A DNA stretch of 9,452 bases from Pseudomonadota bacterium (GTDB lineage Bacteria > Pseudomonadota > Alphaproteobacteria > Sphingomonadales > Sphingomonadaceae). The stretch spans positions 1 through 9,452 of the forward strand of contig CAUJJQ010000031.1 in assembly GCA_963205285.1 (NCBI GenBank), in the 5' to 3' direction. The notes beneath the pieces were generated by a model that was given only the letters and a program-made list of their open reading frames with translations, was not told the origin of the DNA and did not search any database. Position numbers and translations under genes: made by a program. Positions 1 through 5,531 of the stretch are shown here, piece after piece. How positions within the stretch are numbered: position 1 is the first letter of the stretch; each line of letters starts with the position of its first letter.

Positions 1-246
1 GTCGCGAATCCCCGCACGCTCGACATAATATTGCATCAGGGCGTCGGTGTCGCGCGCGCGAAATGCCTGCAGGAACGGGCCGGTTGCGCCGACATAGTCG
101 GGCGTGAAACGGTCATAATAATCCGCGACCGTATCGCTGGCAAAAACGGTGCCCGGTGGCACGGGCGGCAGGCGGTTGCCCGTGCCCAGCAGCGCATGGG
201 TGCGCCACCGCGCGCCATGCAGCGCCCGCCGCAACAGGCCAGTCAT
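1..246 (-). CDS. Probable class I SAM-dependent methyltransferase, N-terminal part (runs off the left edge)
   Basis: Only the first 82 residues are in the window; the frame stays open to base 1. The ATG (246-244) overlaps the TGA of the upstream dioxygenase gene (248-246) by one base, so translation is probably coupled; no strong separate ribosome site is visible. Residues 1-25 are a basic amphipathic leader (LLRRALHGARWRTHALLG). Residues 38-63 read DTVADYYDRFTPDYVGATG and then PFLQAFR. This YYDRFT...Y...G...QAFR pattern resembles the N-terminal helices of class I methyltransferases of the UbiE/cyclopropane-synthase-like type, just before the glycine-rich SAM-binding loop. That loop (GxGxG) would lie beyond the window edge, so the assignment rests on a family resemblance only. 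As last visible gene of the exporter operon, it may methylate the exported glycan or its terminal group; this is inference. Confidence 0.6.
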   Translation of the reverse strand, partial: MTGLLRRALHGARWRTHALLGTGNRLPPVPPGTVFASDTVADYYDRFTPDYVGATGPFLQAFRARDTDALMQYYVERAGIRD

Positions 247-3185
247 CACCCGTTGCCAGTCTGTTGCAATTCGGCCTCTGTAATCCGGCGGTAATGATAT
301 GGCACCCGGTCGATATGCTCCAGCGTCTCGGGTCGGGCCTTGCAATTGAAACCAAAGAAGAAATGACGGTCGACCTTGTACCGGTCCATCATCGGCGTAT
401 CGGGCGCACTATCGTCATAGTAATAATATATGTGCGGCACGCCCTTGGGAACCATGATCAGTTGCACGGCTGTGCGGCGGGTCGGCGACACATTGGGGTA
501 TGACCAGTGGAGGATCGTGTCATCAAGCGCGAGCATTTCGCCCTTTGCCAAGACGACCGGCACGAATAGTTCATCCTCCAGCGATTTCTGAACGTCGGCG
601 AAAACATCCTCATGCACCATATTTCCGGCGCGCATGGCGTTGAACCGGTTGTGGCTGCCGGGCATTACGCCCACTGTGCCGTTGTGGCGATCAACATCGC
701 ATAGCGGGATCCATAACGATATTGACTTATGCGCTGGTTCATCGACGAATGACGGGTTCTGGTGGATCGGCACCGGGTCGTAGGCATCGCTCGGCACCTT
801 GTCGAACACATTGATGACCAGCGGTTCATAGTCGGGCAGGACGGCGCCGACCTTGTCCTCAAGATAGGCCCAGACCGAATCGAACAGCCTTTCCTTATAG
901 GCACCGTCATTATTGAACGCGCTGAGCATGAAATGGGTCGGGATGTGGACATCTTCGCGGTCGAGCCGTTCCTCTGCCGCATCGATAATTTCGGCTAGGC
1001 GGTCCACCTCCTCAGGCGACAGGAATTTCATCGTCGCATAGCCATGTTCGCCCAATGCCGCATTCAGGCCCGCGTTGCCGAATGGCTGCCAAGGTGCGGA
1101 CAGGGCGGGATAGGGCGCATGGTCCGGACCGGTAAAACGCTGGATGGCGGGCATCTGTCCCGCCGATGCCTGCCCGGCGATCCGGTGCAACGCCGCCGCC
1201 GGCAGTATTGCCCGCACCGTTCGACCTGCGTCGCGTCGCGCCCGCCGATATATGCGCCCGGCAAGGCTGCGTGCGCGCTGATATGGCGTGCGCCGCATCA
1301 TCCGCCGGTCGGCCAGCGCTTGCGCTGCCGCGCGGGCGCTGCGCATGTCCGCCAAAATCTTGCGACTGGTGATTTCGCCGGACCGAATATAATCACCCTG
1401 TGCGACTAGCGCCGCAATTTCCTCTCCATCGAGCTGAAGATGCGGGTTGACGCATTTGCCCAGCATGTGTGTTTTGAACGCACCGGCAATCAGTTCCTGG
1501 CCGCTGTGCGCCTCAAACTCCTCGGTCTCCATTGAAAACATCTCGAGGGTTTCGGCATCATCGGGCGATTGGCGAAACAAAACACCTCTGCGGTGGCGTG
1601 GGATACAGGCCAGCCTGACGGCAAAACGGGGGCGGTCGCTAATATTGTCCGGTGACCAATGCAGCGCACCGGCATCAAAGACGACCGCTTCGCCTGCTTT
1701 CACCGGGATCGATGTCATTTGCCCTATGACTGCGCTGTCATCGATATTGTAGGGGGCCGCCATCTGTGGCCCGTGCAGGAAATCGATCACGCCGTGGCTG
1801 CCCGCATAAATGCTGAGCGGGCCGTTTGCCGTTTTGACATCCTCCAGCGGGCACCAGATGTAAACGGTCGGCCAGTTGAGGTCTTCCTGCACCGTCCAAT
1901 CGGTATGGAGGGGGATTTTACCCTTGCCGGGCGGCTTGACGAACAATGTTGTGGTGAGCACGCGGTAATCGACCAGCAATTGGTCGATGGTTTCGCCAAG
2001 ATAATGCTGCGCCAGTTCCCGAACTTTGCGCTTATATGCAAAATTCGTGTCCAATTCGGTCATATGATAGGTGACTTTGTCGCCAAAACGCCCCGCAGGA
2101 TCATAATCATCATCCGGCGCGAGGTTCAGCACATCGTCGAGCATCTGGGCCGCTTTTTCGGGTGAAAGCAGTTGCGCTGTCACAAAGCCCGAACGGGCGA
2201 AGTCGGCGTCATGCCGGGGCGACCGGAAAATGGTCCGACCTGCGGAACGCGTAGCATTGGGCGGCGGTTCGTTCTTTGCCAGCGCGTCCTTGATTGCCGC
2301 GATCGTCGTCCCTTTGTCCCGTAACATTTCCCCATGGTCAAGCACGGCCATCATCTCGTCCGATGTCAATGTGATGCCCGGCGTGGCTATCCGGCCAATA
2401 ACCTCGGTCTCGACCTTACCCAGCCGGACATCGGTGGTTTGATGTTCGATCCTGTCCTTTCCGTCCATGGACAGGATTTTCGTTTCTTCAGGGTTGGTCG
2501 CGCTCACCTGATAGATCACAGGGCGGACATTTTCGGGCACCATGCCGATCAACAGCACCAGACGGGGCGTTTCGGTCTGATTACCTTTTGAACCATGCAG
2601 GATTGTGGTGTCGAAAAAAATCGCATCGCCGCACGATACCGGCTGCGGCACCGCAAGACGCCTTAGTGTGGGGAGCGCCTGTGCATAGGGTCGCGAACCA
2701 TTATTTGTCACCGGAAAATCATAGATGCTATGCGAACCGGGCACGAATTCCAGCGTGCCGTTCGCCTCATTTGTATCCGACAGGGGGCACCAGATGGTGA
2801 TCGCTGGCCGGTTGAAATCGTCATGGAGTGCGTTGTCGGCATGCAGGTCGAGCGCGCCACACCCCGGCGGCTTCACGAACAGTGAGACGGCGGTGTAGCG
2901 ATAGCCCGGCAAAAATGCCTTTGCGCGGTCGGCCAGCAATTCGGCCCCCATATCGCAGATCGCCTTGCGATAGTCGCGATTGGGGTGCGCGCCGGTTTCA
3001 TGAAAATCGCCGACCCCATTGTCGGTCGGCGACAGATCAACGCCATGTTTCGACAAAATGGCGTCGATGGCGGCCTTGACCGACGCGACCTCATCCCGCG
3101 CCAGGAAAGGACGCACGGCAAAGCCCTCTTTCCACACTTGCGCTTGCAGGGCTGGATCGGCAAAAATAACCTTGTTACCCCACAT
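246..3185 (-). CDS. Triple-domain phytanoyl-CoA dioxygenase (PhyH)-like protein, 979 aa
   Basis: PhyH-family proteins are Fe(II)/2-oxoglutarate-dependent oxygenases using a His-x-Asp...His iron triad and an Arg for 2-oxoglutarate. Three such domains are visible. Domain 1 (about residues 18-240) has H115-A-D117, H197 and R208. Domain 2 (about 328-555) has H427-T-D429, H509 and R520. Domain 3 (about 705-945) has H808-Q-N810, H893 and R904, so Asn replaces the expected Asp. Domains 1 and 2 share FVKPPG, IWCPL, a GSH turn and a similar C-terminal tail at an exact 312-residue offset, a clear tandem duplication. Residues 615-668 form an Arg-rich linker before domain 3. The usual family member has one domain of about 250-300 residues. 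The ATG at 3185 is chosen because AGGAGG lies 9 nt upstream; the open frame continues to 3245 but would run deeper into the ATPase gene. The gene overlaps the ATPase end by 11 nt. No signal peptide or membrane segment is seen, so it is probably cytoplasmic. Likely role: oxidative modification of the glycan exported by the adjacent transporter. Substrate unknown. Confidence 0.93.
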   Translation of the reverse strand: MWGNKVIFADPALQAQVWKEGFAVRPFLARDEVASVKAAIDAILSKHGVDLSPTDNGVGDFHETGAHPNRDYRKAICDMGAELLADRAKAFLPGYRYTAVSLFVKPPGCGALDLHADNALHDDFNRPAITIWCPLSDTNEANGTLEFVPGSHSIYDFPVTNNGSRPYAQALPTLRRLAVPQPVSCGDAIFFDTTILHGSKGNQTETPRLVLLIGMVPENVRPVIYQVSATNPEETKILSMDGKDRIEHQTTDVRLGKVETEVIGRIATPGITLTSDEMMAVLDHGEMLRDKGTTIAAIKDALAKNEPPPNATRSAGRTIFRSPRHDADFARSGFVTAQLLSPEKAAQMLDDVLNLAPDDDYDPAGRFGDKVTYHMTELDTNFAYKRKVRELAQHYLGETIDQLLVDYRVLTTTLFVKPPGKGKIPLHTDWTVQEDLNWPTVYIWCPLEDVKTANGPLSIYAGSHGVIDFLHGPQMAAPYNIDDSAVIGQMTSIPVKAGEAVVFDAGALHWSPDNISDRPRFAVRLACIPRHRRGVLFRQSPDDAETLEMFSMETEEFEAHSGQELIAGAFKTHMLGKCVNPHLQLDGEEIAALVAQGDYIRSGEITSRKILADMRSARAAAQALADRRMMRRTPYQRARSLAGRIYRRARRDAGRTVRAILPAAALHRIAGQASAGQMPAIQRFTGPDHAPYPALSAPWQPFGNAGLNAALGEHGYATMKFLSPEEVDRLAEIIDAAEERLDREDVHIPTHFMLSAFNNDGAYKERLFDSVWAYLEDKVGAVLPDYEPLVINVFDKVPSDAYDPVPIHQNPSFVDEPAHKSISLWIPLCDVDRHNGTVGVMPGSHNRFNAMRAGNMVHEDVFADVQKSLEDELFVPVVLAKGEMLALDDTILHWSYPNVSPTRRTAVQLIMVPKGVPHIYYYYDDSAPDTPMMDRYKVDRHFFFGFNCKARPETLEHIDRVPYHYRRITEAELQQTGNG

Positions 3186-4467
3186 GGGCCGGTGCCTCCT
3201 GATCATCCCCATAATTGGCGGCAACGACGGGCGCGCTGTCCCCACATCTTATGTCCCAGTTGTAATCGCATTCGATCAACTGACGAATGCTTTTCTTTAT
3301 GACCGACAGATTGTTGATGTCGCCTTTTATTTCCAGCCGCTTGGGCGGGTCATTATAACCCAGCATTGCAAAGGGGTGCATGGTTTTGGGATCAAGGATG
3401 GAACAGCGAACCGCATAATTCCCCGTCATCAGCGGCAATTGCGCAAAGCGGCACCGGCGCACATGCCGGCCGGGCAGGACAGGCGTTGGTGCAGGTTCAA
3501 TCGCGCCGGTGATGCACACCGACAGATCTTGGCTCCAAATTGCAACCCCGCAAATAAGTTCAACAGTGGTGTTGGCGACAAACTCCAGCTCGACGTCCAG
3601 GCGGCCGCCCGTGCGCAACGGGCCATCGTCCACCGGCACAATCCGCATATCAACCATGGTGATGTCGTCGGCATCTGTGCCATCAGGTGCGGTGGGGGAG
3701 GGGCTATCGCCCAATAGGGTGAGGAGATAGTCGCCAGCGAGGTGGATATCGCCGTCAAAGACCATTTTCCCATGATCAATCACGATGCCTCGTTCACAGA
3801 CCGAGAGCATCTGGACAATCTGGTGCGAAATCAGGATCAGGGAACCACCTTCATCGATAAATCGCTGGATGCGGGCCATGCATTTACGCTGGAAACGCAG
3901 GTCGCCCACTGCGAGCACTTCGTCGAGCAGCAACAGATCGCACGGTGCACTAACCGCGATGGCAAAGGCAAGACGCATGCGCATGCCCGTGCTGTACGTG
4001 CCGACAGGGCTGTCGAACGCATCGTCAAGTTCAGCAAATGCAGCGATTGCGGGGATGATGTCGCGAACGCCCGCCCGTGCGACACCACGGTAAGATAATC
4101 CCAGTTCGGCATTTTCGCGCCCGGTCAACTGCGGGTTGAGGCCTTGACCCAGTTCGATCACCGAATTGACCCGGCCCATGACCCGAACATAGCCCATGTC
4201 CGCCCTTATCAGGCCAGCGATGAGGCGCAGCAGCGTTGTCTTGCCCGCACCGTTGGGCCCCATGATGGCCACCGCTTCGCCCGGACCGATCGAAAAGGAT
4301 ATGCCATCAACTGAGGGGAATTCGCCCCGGCGCGGGCCGGTGCGCTGTCGGGCCAGCGGGTTACATGCCCGCGCAAGATCGACCAGCCCATAGCGTTGCG
4401 CCTGCCGTGGGTCGCGGCAGAAATATTTGCTGACGGCGCATAGTTCGAGCAGTGGACCGGGGGTCAT
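3175..4467 (-). CDS. wzt: Polysaccharide ABC exporter ATP-binding protein, Wzt type with C-terminal carbohydrate-binding-like domain, 430 aa
   Basis: This is the nucleotide-binding subunit that powers export of a lipid-linked polysaccharide across the inner membrane with the permease encoded just upstream. Visible motifs are Walker A GPNGAGKT (70-77), an exporter-type ELGQGLNPQLTGREN segment (105-119), signature YSTGM (158-162), Walker B LLLLDE (178-183) and the switch His in ISH (H215). YS(S/T)GM in place of LSGGQ is typical of polysaccharide exporters. An extended N-terminal stretch (about 15-52) before PSVDGISF is also usual in this group. Residues about 265-385 are mostly beta-strand-like and match in position the Wzt C-terminal domain that binds the glycan in the O-antigen system of E. 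coli O9a. A tail of about 45 residues follows. The start ATG at 4467 lies 1 nt after the permease TGA, with AGGG 9 nt upstream; the longer open frame to 4689 is only a shadow of the permease. Its end overlaps the PhyH gene by 11 nt. Confidence 0.92.
   Translation of the reverse strand: MTPGPLLELCAVSKYFCRDPRQAQRYGLVDLARACNPLARQRTGPRRGEFPSVDGISFSIGPGEAVAIMGPNGAGKTTLLRLIAGLIRADMGYVRVMGRVNSVIELGQGLNPQLTGRENAELGLSYRGVARAGVRDIIPAIAAFAELDDAFDSPVGTYSTGMRMRLAFAIAVSAPCDLLLLDEVLAVGDLRFQRKCMARIQRFIDEGGSLILISHQIVQMLSVCERGIVIDHGKMVFDGDIHLAGDYLLTLLGDSPSPTAPDGTDADDITMVDMRIVPVDDGPLRTGGRLDVELEFVANTTVELICGVAIWSQDLSVCITGAIEPAPTPVLPGRHVRRCRFAQLPLMTGNYAVRCSILDPKTMHPFAMLGYNDPPKRLEIKGDINNLSVIKKSIRQLIECDYNWDIRCGDSAPVVAANYGDDQEAPAHVG
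3195..3200 (-). promoter_or_regulatory. Shine-Dalgarno site AGGAGG fixing the start of the triple PhyH gene
   Basis: On the minus strand AGGAGG ends 9 nt before the ATG at 3185. It lies inside the last codons of the upstream ATPase gene and selects this ATG over upstream in-frame candidates reaching 3245. Confidence 0.85.
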
Positions 4468-4468
4468 A

Positions 4469-5290
4469 TCAGCCTGCCCTCGCCGCAATATGTGGTCGGG
4501 CGAGTGTGACCGCGAGCCAACCAAGCGGGAGCAGCGCCACGGCCAACGCCACAGCCAATACCGGCAATTGGGGGGCGGGCGCGCCGACCATCCAGGCGTG
4601 GGCAGCGTCCACCACGGCAACCAGCGGGTTCCACGCCAACAGGCTGGTCGCCGGGATGGGATAGATGGCCGGCACAAGGAACAGGCCAAAACCCGACGCT
4701 ATGCCGATCAGCGCGCCGACATCATCATAAAACTGTCCGACAGGTGCCACGAGCATCCCGCAACCCAGGCCGAACAAAAAAATGATCAACGCCGCGAACG
4801 GAATCAACAGCCAAAATGAGCTAGCGGCGACCTGAAAAGCCAGCATGGCGGCCAGAAGCAGCGCCATCCGCACCCCCAGCGCGAGCAGGCTTTCAAGCAC
4901 CCCGGCGAGCAGGATGGCACCATGCGGCGCCGCGTTGACCGACAGAAAGTAACGTTCGCGGTTCAACGCTTGCAGCGGCCCGGTGAGGCCGTCTGTGAAG
5001 CATTGCCACAAAAACACCCCCGACAGGGCAAATAATGGATAGGGCAGCGCCATCGGGCCAACTACGAACAAGGACCCGTGGCGCAGCAGGCTGAACGCGA
5101 TGGTGATGGCGACGCCAGGCAGCACGAGCCACAGATAGCCTGCCCACGCCCGTCGCTGACGCACGCGCATATTACCCCTGAACAGCAGCATGGCGGGGTA
5201 GCATATTCCGGCAAGCGCGGCGAATGCCGCACGCATGGTCGCCAGACCAGCCTGCCCGGCGGGCGGCTGCGCGGCGTTTGTCGCTTTCAT
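4469..5290 (-). CDS. wzm: Polysaccharide ABC exporter permease, Wzm (ABC-2) type, 273 aa
   Basis: This is the membrane subunit of the exporter. About 48 mostly soluble residues, including the basic stretch RVRQRR (42-47), precede about six hydrophobic segments: roughly 50-69, 79-97, 123-152, 157-182, 192-212 and 241-264. A loop with PLQALNRERYFLSVNAAP (105-122) links segments two and three. FYDDVGALIGI (187-197) and WNPLVAVVDAAHAWM (220-234) correspond to the conserved RDV-like and NP(L)xxxxxxxR-like regions of ABC-2 polysaccharide permeases. The length is normal for Wzm. The ATG at 5290 has an AGG within a G-rich stretch 4 nt upstream; an internal ATG at residue 19 is a less likely alternative. 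It is the first gene of the minus-strand operon, is followed 1 nt later by its ATPase, and is divergent from the radical SAM gene. Confidence 0.92.
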   Translation of the reverse strand: MKATNAAQPPAGQAGLATMRAAFAALAGICYPAMLLFRGNMRVRQRRAWAGYLWLVLPGVAITIAFSLLRHGSLFVVGPMALPYPLFALSGVFLWQCFTDGLTGPLQALNRERYFLSVNAAPHGAILLAGVLESLLALGVRMALLLAAMLAFQVAASSFWLLIPFAALIIFLFGLGCGMLVAPVGQFYDDVGALIGIASGFGLFLVPAIYPIPATSLLAWNPLVAVVDAAHAWMVGAPAPQLPVLAVALAVALLPLGWLAVTLARPHIAARAG

Positions 5291-5460
5291 GTTACCTGCC
5301 CCCCGTCCCTATCTCAGAAAATACGTCTCGGCTGCGCAACAGGCCCAGCCAACGCAGCGCTGTTGTTCCCCCCATCGCCAACGCAACCAAATGCCCTGTA
5401 TATTATGCCGTGGCGCCGCTTTTCAGCCTCTTGACCGGCATATAGCGTTCGCGCAAGTCG

Positions 5461-5487
5461 GATTTGTTGGCTGGTATCCAACAAATC
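5461..5487. repeat. Perfect 10-bp inverted repeat with 7-nt loop in the leader of the radical SAM gene
   Basis: The arms GATTTGTTGG (5461-5470) and CCAACAAATC (5478-5487) are exact reverse complements separated by CTGGTAT. The element ends 44 nt before the TTG start at 5532. No T-run follows it, so it does not look like a Rho-independent terminator. It could be an operator for a dimeric regulator or an mRNA hairpin in the leader. The function is not determined by sequence. Confidence 0.6.
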
Positions 5488-5519
5488 GCTATTCGGGCGG
5501 GCGTTGCAAGGCTTGCGGG

Positions 5520-5524
5520 GGAGG
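5520..5524 (+). promoter_or_regulatory. Shine-Dalgarno site GGAGG selecting a TTG start
   Basis: GGAGG in a G-rich run (5517-5526) lies 7 nt before TTG at 5532-5534. The in-frame GTG at 5526 would be only 1 nt away and is too close. This site therefore argues for the TTG and against the long open extension back to 5235. Confidence 0.75.
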
Positions 5525-5531
5525 GGTGGCA

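Larger units (their letters stand above)
5291..5531. promoter_or_regulatory. Divergent intergenic region between exporter operon and radical SAM gene
   Basis: This 241-nt gap must hold promoters for the minus-strand operon and the plus-strand radical SAM gene. I find no convincing -35/-10 pair in either direction. Possible pieces are an AT-rich patch TGTATATTATG (5397-5407), which reads CATAAT on the minus strand and TATATT or TATTAT on the plus strand, and TTGACC at 5431-5436 without a good -10 partner. A perfect inverted repeat lies at 5461-5487. A second small one, GCAAG-G-CTTGC, lies at 5506-5516, just before the ribosome site. No cobalamin riboswitch is recognisable. Confidence 0.45.

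Noticed and set aside
1659..2165. 168-residue open frame on the plus strand
   Set aside because: It is antisense to PhyH domain 2 and its composition is the mirror of the coding strand. No ribosome site or motif was seen.
3019..3717. 232-residue open frame on the plus strand
   Set aside because: It is antisense to the ATPase and PhyH genes, which have clear motifs, and shows no recognisable domain. It is a high-G+C shadow frame.
4468..4689. N-terminal extension of the ATPase frame upstream of 4467
   Set aside because: It lies wholly inside the permease gene in another frame and has Trp/Arg/Pro-rich shadow composition. The ATG at 4467 directly follows the permease stop.
5461..5487. Rho-independent terminator
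   Set aside because: The stem is not followed by a T-run on either strand and it stands upstream, not downstream, of genes.
5235..5531. N-terminal extension of the radical SAM reading frame by up to 99 residues
   Set aside because: The extension has no ribosome site at its start, is low-complexity and Cys/Pro/Arg-rich, crosses the 5' end of the permease gene and the inverted repeat, and is not part of the B12-domain fold. The TTG at 5532 has a good Shine-Dalgarno site.
5291..5531. Cobalamin riboswitch upstream of the B12-type radical SAM gene
   Set aside because: I looked for the conserved B12-box-like core and the multi-stem layout. The 241-nt region has only the simple inverted repeat and a small palindrome, so there is no support.
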